Part shown: positions 1 to 9,220 of the stretch, in pieces
How the letters are laid out: each line of letters starts with the position of its first letter
Position numbering within the stretch: position 1 is the stretch's first letter
Assembly: GCA_943789005.1 (NCBI GenBank)
Contig: CALSSL010000001.1
Coordinates: 576,511-640,510 of the forward strand
DNA length: 64,000 nt
Reading direction: 5' to 3'
Source: an uncultured SAR86 cluster bacterium
GTDB taxonomy: Bacteria > Pseudomonadota > Gammaproteobacteria > Magnimaribacterales > D2472
Translations under genes and position numbers: made by a program
Notes under the pieces: model-generated
The model's input: only the letters and a program-made list of their open reading frames with translations
Told to the model about the DNA's origin: nothing
Database searches by the model: none

Positions 1-623
1 TTAGCTATATCAGATATATATGAACCTTTATAGGCATTTTTTGGGAAATAACCCTTTAATCCTTCCTCATAAATTCTAATAAAAACACTTGCTGTAAGAA
101 TATCTATTTGTCGCCCCGCATCGTTAATGTAATATTCTTTTTGAACCTTGTAGCCAGAGGATTTAAGAATTCTTCCAATAGCATCGCCATATGCAGCACC
201 TCTTCCATGGCCAACATGAAGCGGGCCGGTAGGATTTGCTGAAACAAATTCAATTTGTATTGATTGATCCTTACCATGATTTGATGATCCAAAGTTTGAA
301 GATTGAAGATTAATATTATCAATTGTTGAAATAAAGTCTTCTCGCTTAAGTGTAATATTAATAAACCCAGGTCCAGCCGTTTCTACTTTTTCAAACTTGC
401 GAGAGTCAATTAATTTTCTCTGTAATTTATCAGCTAACTCTTTTGGATTTTTTTTTAATTGACTTGCAGCAATCATGCAAACATTTGTTGTTAAATGTCC
501 TTTCGACAGGTCATCCGTAACAGTCGAAGAATACCTTTCTTTTATTTGATTGAAAGAGCTTTCTTCTAGACCAGTAAGTGATGATAAAAATATATCTATT
601 TCATCATTTAGAGACCCAATCAT
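1..623 (-). CDS. argS: Arginyl-tRNA synthetase, N-terminal part (cut by window edge)
   Basis: Class I aminoacyl-tRNA synthetase charging tRNA-Arg in the cytoplasm. The ORF track misses it because it runs off the left edge; I read 207 codons on the minus strand from an ATG at 623. The first ~110 residues fit the ArgS N-terminal tRNA-binding domain. They are followed by FVSANPTGPLHVGHGRG, the ArgS form of the HIGH ATP-binding signature, and by YYINDAGRQI, also typical of ArgS. The start overlaps the efp stop by one base (TAATG), so the two genes are probably co-transcribed. The KMSKS region lies outside the window. Confidence 0.96.
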   Translation of the reverse strand, partial: MIGSLNDEIDIFLSSLTGLEESSFNQIKERYSSTVTDDLSKGHLTTNVCMIAASQLKKNPKELADKLQRKLIDSRKFEKVETAGPGFINITLKREDFISTIDNINLQSSNFGSSNHGKDQSIQIEFVSANPTGPLHVGHGRGAAYGDAIGRILKSSGYKVQKEYYINDAGRQIDILTASVFIRIYEEGLKGYFPKNAYKGSYISDIA

Positions 624-1186
624 TACTTAGCTCTTCCAATATAGCTTTCATCTCTAGTATCTACTTTGACACTTTCTCCCTCATTAACAAATAAAGGAAC
701 CTGTATAGTAACTCCAGTCTCTAATTCAGCCGGCTTAGTTGCTCCTGAAACAGTATCACCTTTGACACCCGGCTCAGATTTAACAATTTTAAGCTCCACG
801 TTTACTGGAGCATTAACCAGTATAGGCTTATCATTCCATAAAATAATTTCACAAGTTTCTTGACCAACTAGCCATTTTTTTGCATCACCCATTTCTTTAG
901 AACCAATTTCTATTTGTTCGAAAGTTGTAGAGTCCATAAAGTGCCAGCTATCTCCGTCACAATATAAAAACTCCATGTCCTTGTGATTAATATCAGCTGT
1001 TTCAGCAGACTCTCCTGACTTGAATGTTTTATCATTAGTATTTCCAGTAAGTAGATTCTTGTACTTAACCCTCATAACCGCTTGACCCTTACCAGGCTTA
1101 TGAAATTCATGTTCAATTATCGAGCACGGGGCATTATCTATTAAGAGCTTTGTTCCATTTTTAAATTGGTTTGTTGAAATCTTCAT
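623..1186 (-). CDS. efp: Translation elongation factor P
   Basis: EF-P binds between the ribosomal P and E sites and relieves stalling at polyproline stretches. At 187 aa it has the normal full length with three beta-barrel domains. The loop HKPGKGQA carries the lysine (about K33) that is beta-lysylated by EpmA in enterobacteria. The C-terminal VPLFVNEGESVKVDTR is the family signature. It sits immediately upstream of argS with a one-base overlap. No epmA or epmB gene is in the window, so the modification state cannot be judged here. Confidence 0.98.
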   Translation of the reverse strand: MKISTNQFKNGTKLLIDNAPCSIIEHEFHKPGKGQAVMRVKYKNLLTGNTNDKTFKSGESAETADINHKDMEFLYCDGDSWHFMDSTTFEQIEIGSKEMGDAKKWLVGQETCEIILWNDKPILVNAPVNVELKIVKSEPGVKGDTVSGATKPAELETGVTIQVPLFVNEGESVKVDTRDESYIGRAK

Positions 1187-1234
1187 TTTATGTATATTTT
1201 TGTGTTATTTTATTATTTGTTATCGAGGAAAACT

Positions 1235-3052
1235 ATGAAAAAATTATTTTTATTAATTGCCATGTCTGCAATTGTAACGTCTTGCAGTCAAACTAGCGAA
1301 CAAACTAAATCCGAAAATGATTTAGAAATCTTTCTACAAAAAATCGAAGAAGACAATTTATCTCAAGGCCCTGTTGTCAGTTCTGCTTATTGGATAGGAT
1401 CAAATTTTATTACCTATGATTCTCAAAATATCGTTGCAGACTATAGCAAAAGATATACCCTGAAATCTTTAGAAAACTCTAGAGAAGCTTCAAGTTTTAA
1501 TAGTTTAAAAACCTCAGACTCTAACAGAAGAAAACTTGAGCTATTAAAAAGTTCATTTGTTATGCCTCCACCATTAGATGAAAGCTTAGCAAGCGAATTA
1601 TCATCAATATCTACAAAATTAGAGGCGATGTATGGAAGCGGCGAGTATTGTTACGAAGATGGAGGCTGTTATGACCTTGAAGCTTTTGAACAGATCATAG
1701 ATAGTTCTAGAAATCCAGATGAGCTACTTATGGCTTGGAACGGCTGGCATGAGGTTGGAAAATCAATGAAACCAATGTATATGAGAATGGTTGAAATTGG
1801 AAATGAGGGATCAAGAGATCTTGGGTATAGCGGTTTAGATGATTTATGGTTTAGTAAATATGATATGCCAGCAGATAAATTTTTAGAGGTAACAGATTCT
1901 GTTTGGGAAGAGGTAAAACCCTTATATGAAGCTTTGCATTGTCATGTTAGAAGCCAACTTAATGAATACTATGGAGATGAGATAGTGCCACCTGAAGGCT
2001 CCCTTCCAGTTCATCTAACTGGAAATATGTGGGGACAATCATGGTCAAATATTTATGATCTTGTTTATCCGCAGGCCAGTCAAACGAAATCCGTAGATGT
2101 TACCAAAATTATTAAAGACAGGAATATCAATGAAATTGAGATGGTTGAATATGCCGAAGACTTTTTCTTGTCGATGGGCTTTGAGCCTCTTCCAGATACT
2201 TTTTGGGAACGCTCGTTATTTACCAAACCCCAAGACAGATCAGTTGTTTGTCATGCATCTGCATGGAATCTTGATTCAGTTAATAATGATTTAAGAATTA
2301 AGATGTGCATAGAAAAAAATGAAGAAGACTTTATAACAATTCATCATGAATTAGGGCATATTTTTTATTACCAAGCCTACAATCATTTACCAACACTTTT
2401 TCAAGGCGGTGCAAACGATGGGTTTCATGAGGCATTTGGCGATCTCTTAACATTATCAATTACACCAGACTATCTAAAAAAAATTGGATTCATCAGTTTA
2501 GATGAGGCTAAATTAGCCAAAAATGATTCAATAGGCTTATTGATGAAGCAAGCTTTGGAGGGAGTAGTAGTTATTCCTTGGGCTTTAATGTTAGACAAAT
2601 GGAGGGCAGGAGTATTCACTGGCGATATTGCTGAAAATGAATTAAACAAAGCTTGGTGGGATATGCGAGAGTCATACCAAGGTATTGCACCACCAGATGA
2701 AAGGTCTGAAGATTATTTTGATCCTGGAGCAAAATATCATATTCCGGGCAATACCCCATATACAAGATATTATCTGGCGCGAATAATGCAATATCAATTT
2801 CATGAATCACTTTGCAATGACATAGGTTTCTCGGGTCCCCTGCATGAATGTTCTATATATGGGAATAAATTAGCTGGAGAAAAAATTATATCAACCATGG
2901 CAATGGGGCAGAGCGCCCCATGGCAAGATGCTTTTGAGAAACTAACTGGCTCAAGAAACATTAGCGGAGAGTCAGTTATGAATTATTATAAACCTCTTAA
3001 AGAATGGCTAGACACTCAAAACAATGATAGAAGCTGTGGCTGGGAGAAATAA
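1235..3052 (+). CDS. M2 family (ACE-like) zinc dipeptidyl carboxypeptidase, lipoprotein
   Basis: Predicted peptidase of the angiotensin-converting-enzyme family, which releases C-terminal dipeptides. The zinc site HHELGH lies near residue 370, followed by GFHEAFGD, which supplies the third ligand (Glu), as in M2 enzymes. The ORF track starts at 1190, but I prefer the ATG at 1235. It is preceded by CGAGGA and begins a lipoprotein signal peptide, MKKLFLLIAMSAIVTSC, with a plausible lipobox ending in Cys. The mature protein is probably anchored in the outer membrane or periplasm and used on imported or extracellular peptides. The next gene starts 2 bases downstream. Confidence 0.93.
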   Translation: MKKLFLLIAMSAIVTSCSQTSEQTKSENDLEIFLQKIEEDNLSQGPVVSSAYWIGSNFITYDSQNIVADYSKRYTLKSLENSREASSFNSLKTSDSNRRKLELLKSSFVMPPPLDESLASELSSISTKLEAMYGSGEYCYEDGGCYDLEAFEQIIDSSRNPDELLMAWNGWHEVGKSMKPMYMRMVEIGNEGSRDLGYSGLDDLWFSKYDMPADKFLEVTDSVWEEVKPLYEALHCHVRSQLNEYYGDEIVPPEGSLPVHLTGNMWGQSWSNIYDLVYPQASQTKSVDVTKIIKDRNINEIEMVEYAEDFFLSMGFEPLPDTFWERSLFTKPQDRSVVCHASAWNLDSVNNDLRIKMCIEKNEEDFITIHHELGHIFYYQAYNHLPTLFQGGANDGFHEAFGDLLTLSITPDYLKKIGFISLDEAKLAKNDSIGLLMKQALEGVVVIPWALMLDKWRAGVFTGDIAENELNKAWWDMRESYQGIAPPDERSEDYFDPGAKYHIPGNTPYTRYYLARIMQYQFHESLCNDIGFSGPLHECSIYGNKLAGEKIISTMAMGQSAPWQDAFEKLTGSRNISGESVMNYYKPLKEWLDTQNNDRSCGWEK

Positions 3053-3054
3053 AG

Positions 3055-3909
3055 TTGCAACAAGTAATTAATATATTTATATCACTAATAGCTTTCTTGC
3101 TAGCTGTCTTTATTGCTGGCGCAACAGAAATAGATTTAGTTCTTAGGGTAGTAATCTTAGCTTTTATAATTCAGTGGATTGCTTTTTTGCCTGCATATAT
3201 ATTTCAAACTGAAAAGTTTTATGATTTAACGGGAAGCCTTACCTATCTATCTGTTATATGGTATTCACTTTTCTATAGCTCAAACTCTTTTACTGATTTA
3301 AATGGTGCTAATATAGCAACAGTACTTCTCATTACTTTTTGGGCACTAAGACTTGGCAGTTTTTTATTTATGAGAATTCATAAAGATGGAGAAGACAAAA
3401 GATTTAGAACAATCAAACCATCAGCAACACAATTTTTTATGACATGGACTCTACAGGGCTTGTGGGTTTCGCTTTGTTCAATGTGTGCTTTAACAGCAAT
3501 CTCATCAGAGACGGGCGTAATAGTAAACACTTTATTTTATGTTGGTTTTAATTTATTCCTTTTTGGATTTATTACCGAGGTCATTGCAGACAAGCAAAAA
3601 ACTGCATTTAGATCAATTCCGGAAAATAGGGATAAATTTATTACTACTGGCTTATGGGCAAAATCTAGACACCCAAATTTTTTTGGTGAAATTATTTTAT
3701 GGACAGGAATTGCAGTAATGTCATTTTCATCGTTGAGCGGACTTCAATATCTAACTCTTATTTCTCCATTTTTCACATATCTACTTCTTGTTTACGTAAG
3801 CGGAGTTCGCATGCTTGAAGCCAGAGCAGACAAAAAATGGGGAGACAATGAAGAGTATAAAAAATATAAAGCCAATACACCTGTATTATGGCTAAGATTT
3901 AGAGGTTAA
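3055..3909 (+). CDS. DUF1295 integral membrane protein (steroid 5-alpha-reductase-like fold)
   Basis: A 284-aa polytopic membrane protein of the DUF1295 family, related to steroid 5-alpha reductases and isoprenylcysteine methyltransferases. The motif SRHPNFFGE near residue 203 is the family signature, and the N-terminal half is a run of hydrophobic segments. The start is TTG, 2 bases after the M2 peptidase stop, and I see no good ribosome site, so translation is probably coupled. Substrate unknown. An A-run/T-run pair (A8-GTAG-T6) follows the stop and could be a weak terminator before the TonB operon. Confidence 0.85.
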   Translation: MQQVINIFISLIAFLLAVFIAGATEIDLVLRVVILAFIIQWIAFLPAYIFQTEKFYDLTGSLTYLSVIWYSLFYSSNSFTDLNGANIATVLLITFWALRLGSFLFMRIHKDGEDKRFRTIKPSATQFFMTWTLQGLWVSLCSMCALTAISSETGVIVNTLFYVGFNLFLFGFITEVIADKQKTAFRSIPENRDKFITTGLWAKSRHPNFFGEIILWTGIAVMSFSSLSGLQYLTLISPFFTYLLLVYVSGVRMLEARADKKWGDNEEYKKYKANTPVLWLRFRG

Positions 3910-3999
3910 AAAAAAGTAGTTTTTTACAAAAGCTTTACATAAAAAGTTTTATTATTGGCCTATGACTGTTAATATGGTCAAACTTTTAGGGAGATATTT

Positions 4000-4749
4000 A
4001 TGAAGAATAAATTTAATTTGATGCACTTGTGCATGATAGTCTCTATTTCTGCGACTCTTTCAGCCTCTGATATGGAAAGTGTTCTTGAGGTCGGAAGAGA
4101 GAATCAATTATTATCTGCTAAATCGCAAGATAATATAGATAAGACAGAAAGACAGACTGACAGGATCGTTAATGAGTGGAAGTCTGTTTCTAAACAAGTT
4201 GAAGGTTTAAAGTTATATAACGAACAGAAAAGAATTCAAATCGCAGCACAACTGGAATTGATGGATAAGCTTGACGATCAGCTTGTACAGGTTGTTGTTA
4301 TGCAAAGACAAATACCTCCACTAGCCCAAAGAATGCTAGAAAGTCTTGAGTCCTTCATTAGTCTTGATACTCCCTTCAGGATAGAAGAAAGACAAAATAG
4401 AATTGATTTGGTTAGATCATCTTTAGCCAAACCAAAAGTTACTGCTTCAGAGCAAGTAAGACAAGTCCTAGAAGCCTATAACATAGAAGCGGAGTATGGA
4501 AGAAAAATTGATACATATGAAAGTACTCTTCAAGATGGAACAGTGGTTAATATTCTTGTCATAGGAAGAATAGGAATGTTTTATCAAACCAAAGATGAGC
4601 AGTCTAGTGGTAGATGGAATAACGAAACTAATTCGTGGGATGAGCTGCCGAATACTTATCGAAAACCTATTAGAAATGGAATTAGAATGGCTAAAAAATT
4701 AGCTCCCACAGACATGTTAATGATGCCTGTTATTAAAGGAGAGGTGTAA
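4000..4749 (+). CDS. DUF3450 periplasmic coiled-coil protein, first gene of TonB operon
   Basis: A 249-aa exported protein with signal peptide MKNKFNLMHLCMIVSISATLSA, a long charged coiled-coil region (about residues 30-110) and a folded C-terminal part. It matches the DUF3450 family, which is found almost only next to ExbB/ExbD/TonB genes. Ribosome site GGGAG lies 7 bases before the ATG. The stop overlaps the start of the next gene (TAATG). Known context suggests a periplasmic accessory of a TonB2-type energy transducer; the biochemical role is not established. Confidence 0.88.
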   Translation: MKNKFNLMHLCMIVSISATLSASDMESVLEVGRENQLLSAKSQDNIDKTERQTDRIVNEWKSVSKQVEGLKLYNEQKRIQIAAQLELMDKLDDQLVQVVVMQRQIPPLAQRMLESLESFISLDTPFRIEERQNRIDLVRSSLAKPKVTASEQVRQVLEAYNIEAEYGRKIDTYESTLQDGTVVNILVIGRIGMFYQTKDEQSSGRWNNETNSWDELPNTYRKPIRNGIRMAKKLAPTDMLMMPVIKGEV

Positions 4750-6134
4750 TGAAAAATTTATATGTAATTCCATTGCTATTAATATCTTTGAGTGGGTTAA
4801 TTTTTGCTCAAGATAATGCAGAAGAGGTTGTTGAGCTTTCGACTGTTGAAGCTTTATTAGCTCTTGTCAAGGAAGGTAAAACTAAAGAACAGGCTGCGAA
4901 TACTCAAAGAGAAGATAGTTTTATGGCAAACAAGAACAAACAAGCTTCAATTCTTGCCGCTGAAAAAAGAGAGCTAGCTAGACAAGAAAAAATAGCAGAT
5001 ACCCTAGAAGCTGAATATAAAAAGAACGAAGAAATATTGCGAGTCAAAGAAGAGGCTTATAAAAAAGAGCTAGGTTCGCTTGTAGAATTATTTGGACACC
5101 TTCAAAGTTCAGCTGGTGAGGCTGCGGTTCAGTTCTCTGGCTCATTAACTGGCGCTGAATATGGCCAAGAAAGGGTTAAATTCTTAAATGATTTAACTGG
5201 AAAAATGTCAGAAACCACTGAACTGCCAACCATCAGAGAAATTGAAGGTTTATGGTATGAGCTTCAAAGAGAAATGGTTGCTAGTGGTCAAGTGGTTTCA
5301 TTTACTACAAATGTTATTGATGTAGATGGTGAAACTTCTGAATGTAAAGTCACCAGAGTTGGTCTTTTTAATGCAGTGTGTGATGGCAAGTATCTAGAAT
5401 ATGCAACATCTAAGGGGCAGTATGCTTTCTTACCACGACAACCTGCCGGCAGATATACCAAAACAGCTAGCAAAGTTGGAGATGCAAATATTGGTGATCA
5501 GGTTAAATTTGGTGTAGATCCAACTGGTCCTACTGGAGGAAGTCTACTTGCTAATTTAATTCAAACCCCTTCTTTAATGGAAAGAGCGCAACAGGGTAGA
5601 GAGGTTGGTTATGCAATCATTGCCGTAGGTATTATTGCTGTTCTATTTGCATTTTATAAACTATATACCTTATATATGATAGGAACAGCTGTTAGAAAAC
5701 AGGCAAACCAAGACGCTGCTGATTCTTCTAATCCTTTGGGTAGGGTCTTGAAAGTTGGAAAAGATAATTTTGATAAAGATATAGATACTTTAGAACTTAA
5801 GTTGGCTGAAGCAATTATGGCAGAAAGGCCTGCCATTGATTCAGGAATAGGTTTCATTAAGATTATTTCAGTTATCGCTCCACTAGCAGGTCTTTTAGGA
5901 ACGGTGACGGGTATGATTGTTACTTTCCAAATGATTACTCTATATGGAACAGGTGATCCAAAATTGATGGCAGGTGGTATATCTCAAGCGCTTGTAACAA
6001 CAGTTTTGGGTTTATTAGTCGCAATCCCAACTAGTTTACTGCACTCATTTACACAATCTTCTGCTAGAGGAATTATTAGTATTTTAGAAGAACAGAGTAC
6101 AGGTATTCTTGCTGAGAGAGCAGAATCTAAGTAG
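4749..6134 (+). CDS. ttpC: TtpC-like MotA/TolQ/ExbB proton channel protein with periplasmic extension
   Basis: A 461-aa protein with an N-terminal signal peptide, a coiled-coil periplasmic region (about residues 30-270) and a C-terminal MotA/TolQ/ExbB domain. Membrane segments lie near residues 282-308, 370-393 and 408-433. The stretch APLAGLLGTVTGM is the ExbB-family signature. This architecture is that of TtpC, needed for TonB2 systems in vibrios. It is the first of two ExbB-type proteins in the operon and lies 10 bases upstream of the short ExbB. Inner-membrane location inferred. Confidence 0.9.
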   Translation: MKNLYVIPLLLISLSGLIFAQDNAEEVVELSTVEALLALVKEGKTKEQAANTQREDSFMANKNKQASILAAEKRELARQEKIADTLEAEYKKNEEILRVKEEAYKKELGSLVELFGHLQSSAGEAAVQFSGSLTGAEYGQERVKFLNDLTGKMSETTELPTIREIEGLWYELQREMVASGQVVSFTTNVIDVDGETSECKVTRVGLFNAVCDGKYLEYATSKGQYAFLPRQPAGRYTKTASKVGDANIGDQVKFGVDPTGPTGGSLLANLIQTPSLMERAQQGREVGYAIIAVGIIAVLFAFYKLYTLYMIGTAVRKQANQDAADSSNPLGRVLKVGKDNFDKDIDTLELKLAEAIMAERPAIDSGIGFIKIISVIAPLAGLLGTVTGMIVTFQMITLYGTGDPKLMAGGISQALVTTVLGLLVAIPTSLLHSFTQSSARGIISILEEQSTGILAERAESK

Positions 6135-6144
6135 GTAGTAGCGT

Positions 6145-6675
6145 ATGCTTTTTGCATTTACTGAAGCCTTGTCATCCATAAGAGATTTTATGGAGCAGGG
6201 CGGAAGCGTGCTTTGGCTGATAGCAATTCTTGTATTCTTTATGTGGGGAATGATATTCGAAAGAATATGGTATTTATCTCATGCACATAAAGAATACGTA
6301 TTAGATCTGGCTGACCAATGGAATTCTAGAAAAGATAAAAAATCTTGGTATGCTCTTCAAATCAGAGAGAAGATGATGTCTCAAGCAAAAATAGAAATTA
6401 ATAAAAACATAAGCATTATTCAAACCTGTATCGTTTTGGCGCCTTTGCTAGGTTTGCTGGGAACAGTTACTGGAATGATCGAAGTTTTCCAAGTAATGGC
6501 ATTTAATGGCGGTGGAGATGCAAGAGCAATGGCAGGAGGTGTGTCTAAGGCTACTCTTCCTACGATGGCTGGAATGGTTGCGGCATTATCAGGTTCGTTT
6601 GCCGCTATTTACCTTACAAGCACAAGCAAAAGACACGAATCAGAACTTAATGAAATTATTAAAAGAGACATTTAG
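6145..6675 (+). CDS. exbB: ExbB-type proton channel subunit
   Basis: A 176-aa inner-membrane protein with three predicted membrane helices (about residues 20-42, 92-115 and 140-160) and the family signature APLLGLLGTVTGMIEVF. With ExbD it would form the proton-driven stator that energises TonB. It is shorter than enterobacterial ExbB (about 240 aa), as is usual for ExbB2 proteins paired with TtpC. Spacing to the neighbouring genes is about 10 bases on both sides, consistent with one transcript. Confidence 0.93.
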   Translation: MLFAFTEALSSIRDFMEQGGSVLWLIAILVFFMWGMIFERIWYLSHAHKEYVLDLADQWNSRKDKKSWYALQIREKMMSQAKIEINKNISIIQTCIVLAPLLGLLGTVTGMIEVFQVMAFNGGGDARAMAGGVSKATLPTMAGMVAALSGSFAAIYLTSTSKRHESELNEIIKRDI

Positions 6676-6684
6676 AGGAAGATT

Positions 6685-7095
6685 ATGAGAAGAAACGCAA
6701 TTACTAGTGCCGTTCAAGAAGAAAGTGATGAAATTAATTTAACACCAATGTTGGATGTTGTTTTTATTATGCTTATATTTTTCATCGTTACTGCTAACTT
6801 TATTAAAGAGCCAGGCCTTGAAATTAATCGGCCTGATTCAGATACTGCTGAAACTCAAGAAAATGCTGCAATTTTAATTGCTGTTGGCCCGACAGGTGAG
6901 GTCTGGATGGATGGCAGAAGAATTGATGTAAGACAGGTTAAGGCCAATGTTGTTAAGTTATTGGCTGATAATCCAAAAGGCTCAGTTGTTATTCAGGCTG
7001 ATGAAAAAGCAATGGCAGATACAATTATCCAAGTTATGGATGGAGCAAGAGAAGCTGGTGTCAGCGCAATATCTTTAGCATCAGAACCAAAATAA
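6685..7095 (+). CDS. exbD: ExbD biopolymer transport protein
   Basis: A 136-aa protein with the canonical ExbD layout. It has a short cytoplasmic N-terminus, one membrane helix containing the essential aspartate (INLTPMLDVVFIMLIFF), and a periplasmic domain ending in the VQADEKA...GA/REAG pattern of the family. Ribosome site GAGGA precedes the ATG. It partners ExbB and TonB in using the proton gradient to energise outer-membrane receptors. No TonB-dependent receptor gene is present in this window. Confidence 0.95.
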   Translation: MRRNAITSAVQEESDEINLTPMLDVVFIMLIFFIVTANFIKEPGLEINRPDSDTAETQENAAILIAVGPTGEVWMDGRRIDVRQVKANVVKLLADNPKGSVVIQADEKAMADTIIQVMDGAREAGVSAISLASEPK

Positions 7096-7101
7096 TAAAA
7101 T

Positions 7102-7800
7102 ATGGATCAAATTACCTCAGCAATAAAGTCTGCTCTTAAACCAGTTCAGTCTTTATATAACAAAGCTTTTAATGCTAATAAGTATGCTGCGGGTATTGGA
7201 CTTTCTGTCATAATTACAACTGCATTATTTTTTGTAATGGTTATCTTAATTTCTTTAGGTGATAGTGGAATGAAAGAAGATACCTCTGTAAAACTAGCTG
7301 ATGTAGTAATGCCTGAAAGACAAATTGATACTTTTATCACAGAGGTAGATAAGCCAGATAAGCCTGAAGAACAACCTGAAGATATTGCTCAACCTGACTT
7401 AGACCTTCAACCTTTAACAGGGTTGGATGTTTCTATTGCTAAACCTAAAGCTAATTTTAAAGCTGGAGGTTCTTTTTTCAGAGATGGAGAATATATACCC
7501 TTGTTTAAAGTGCAACCTATTTATCCTAGAAGAGCACAAGAAAGAGGGACGGAAGGGTTCGCTATAGTATCATTTACAATCACTGACTCAGGATCTGTCG
7601 AGGACGTGCAAGCATTAGAGGGTTTTTGTGGTGACCCAGAAGGACCTCCAGAAGAAATGAGACCTTGTACTTTATTCAATAGCGCTTCATCAAGAGCTGC
7701 ATTAAAATTAAAATATAAACCTAAAATTGTAGATGGCAAGGCAACTCCTGTAGAAGGAGTTTTACACAGGTTTACCTTTATAATGGAAGATAATGATTAA
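7102..7800 (+). CDS. tonB: TonB energy transducer
   Basis: A 232-aa TonB-family protein. An N-terminal membrane anchor (about residues 30-50) is followed by an acidic, proline-containing linker (KPDKPEEQPEDIAQPD). A C-terminal TonB domain contains the typical IYPRRAQERGTEGFAIVSF motif, which contacts TonB boxes of outer-membrane receptors. The linker is acidic rather than the Lys/Pro-rich spacer of E. coli TonB and is short, as in TonB2. A cysteine pair in the C-terminal domain (GFC...PCTLF) could form a disulphide. It overlaps the next gene by 8 bases. Confidence 0.93.
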   Translation: MDQITSAIKSALKPVQSLYNKAFNANKYAAGIGLSVIITTALFFVMVILISLGDSGMKEDTSVKLADVVMPERQIDTFITEVDKPDKPEEQPEDIAQPDLDLQPLTGLDVSIAKPKANFKAGGSFFRDGEYIPLFKVQPIYPRRAQERGTEGFAIVSFTITDSGSVEDVQALEGFCGDPEGPPEEMRPCTLFNSASSRAALKLKYKPKIVDGKATPVEGVLHRFTFIMEDND

Positions 7801-9220
7801 ATCTAAACTCATATATTTATTTGCTTTATTGGCATTAACTTTCTCTTACCCAACGTCATATATCGAAGCTCAGTCTTCAGAAAAACCAAAAAAAACACAA
7901 TATAAAAAAGCTAGAGCTCTCCAAACTAGCACCGCAAAAAAAATGGCTAAGGTATACGAAGCATTGGAAGTGGTTGATGAAAAGGGTGAACCAGCACCTG
8001 ATATGGAAACAGTTATAGAAATTTTAACAGAGTTAAGAGATGCTCGAGCTGATCTTAAAAGTTATGACCGGTCTGTGATGTGGAACTCATGGGGTTATGT
8101 ATACTTTTCTGACGCCAAATATGAACAAGCAATGCAGGCTTATGAAAATGTTATTAATGAACCAGAAGTAACTCTACCCATCAGAAATGCAGCTCTTTTT
8201 ACGTTAGCACAACTTAACTTAGTAAAAGAAAACTACTCAAAAGGTATTGAATTAATTCTGCAATGGATGGACGAAGTTGAAACTGTTACAGCTCAATCAT
8301 GGGCACTCTTAGGACAGGCATATTATCAGCAAGGTAATTTTAATAAGTCTATGTCTTCATTAAAGACAGCTATTTCAATGGCAGAAGAAGAGGGGTATAA
8401 ACCGAAAGAAAACTGGTATGTTCTTCTTGCTGCGTGTATAAGCGAACTAAAGAAAGAAATTGGTGAAAAAGAAGCGCTTCTTCAACAGGTTGATATATAT
8501 GAAATATTAGTTAATCTTTATCCTAAAAAATTATACTTTGTTCAGCTTGGTGGTACTTATGGTCAGCTGGGAAGAGAAAAAGATTACATGATTACTCTTA
8601 AAGCAGCGCATGCCAAAGATTTTCTTGATAAAGAGTCAGAATATTTAGCTTTAGCTCAATTATTACTATTAAATCAAAATCCATTTTGGGCAGCACAAGT
8701 ACTCGTGTCTGGGCAAAAAAAGATCACAACATATACTGAGACAGTCATAGATAAAACAACAGGAAAGGAAGTTAAAGTTGAAAAAACAGGCCCTGTTGTT
8801 AGAGACACTGAAAAAAATCTAAAACTCCTTGCTGACTCATGGAGAATGGCGCAAGAGATAGATAAAGCCATACCAGTCTTAGAGAAAGCAGCAAAACTTT
8901 CAAAAGACGGAAAGTCGTATGTCCTTCTAGGCAATTTATATCTTTCTGAAGATAAATTAGATGAAGCAGTTGATTCTATCAAGAAAGGTCTTAAGAAAGG
9001 TAAAGTTGATAAACTTTCACAAGTACACTTAACGCTTGGTCAAGCATATTTTGAGCTTCAAAAGTTTGAAGATGCCAAGAAACAGTTTAGGATTGCTGCT
9101 AGAGATAAGGATAAAAAAGTTAAAACAACTGCAAATAACTGGATTAAATATACTGAGAACGAAGAAATTAGGGTTAAAAACTTAGCTCTCAGAAGAGATT
9201 ATATTCAATCTCAATCATAG
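7793..9220 (+). CDS. Exported tetratricopeptide-repeat protein of the TonB operon
   Basis: A 475-aa protein with a signal peptide (hydrophobic MIKSKLIYLFALLALTF) and at least five TPR-like helical pairs, for example WALLGQAYYQQGNFNKSMSSL and YVLLGNLYLSEDKLDEAVDSI. TPR proteins of this kind regularly close DUF3450-TtpC-ExbB-ExbD-TonB operons. A periplasmic scaffolding role is inferred; no enzymatic motif is visible. The start overlaps tonB by 8 bases. The 3' end overlaps the convergent folA gene by 6 bases. Confidence 0.85.
   Translation: MIKSKLIYLFALLALTFSYPTSYIEAQSSEKPKKTQYKKARALQTSTAKKMAKVYEALEVVDEKGEPAPDMETVIEILTELRDARADLKSYDRSVMWNSWGYVYFSDAKYEQAMQAYENVINEPEVTLPIRNAALFTLAQLNLVKENYSKGIELILQWMDEVETVTAQSWALLGQAYYQQGNFNKSMSSLKTAISMAEEEGYKPKENWYVLLAACISELKKEIGEKEALLQQVDIYEILVNLYPKKLYFVQLGGTYGQLGREKDYMITLKAAHAKDFLDKESEYLALAQLLLLNQNPFWAAQVLVSGQKKITTYTETVIDKTTGKEVKVEKTGPVVRDTEKNLKLLADSWRMAQEIDKAIPVLEKAAKLSKDGKSYVLLGNLYLSEDKLDEAVDSIKKGLKKGKVDKLSQVHLTLGQAYFELQKFEDAKKQFRIAARDKDKKVKTTANNWIKYTENEEIRVKNLALRRDYIQSQS

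Noticed and set aside
8674-8982. 102-aa minus-strand ORF within the TPR gene
   Set aside because: Opposite a clear TPR coding region; no start signal or motif.
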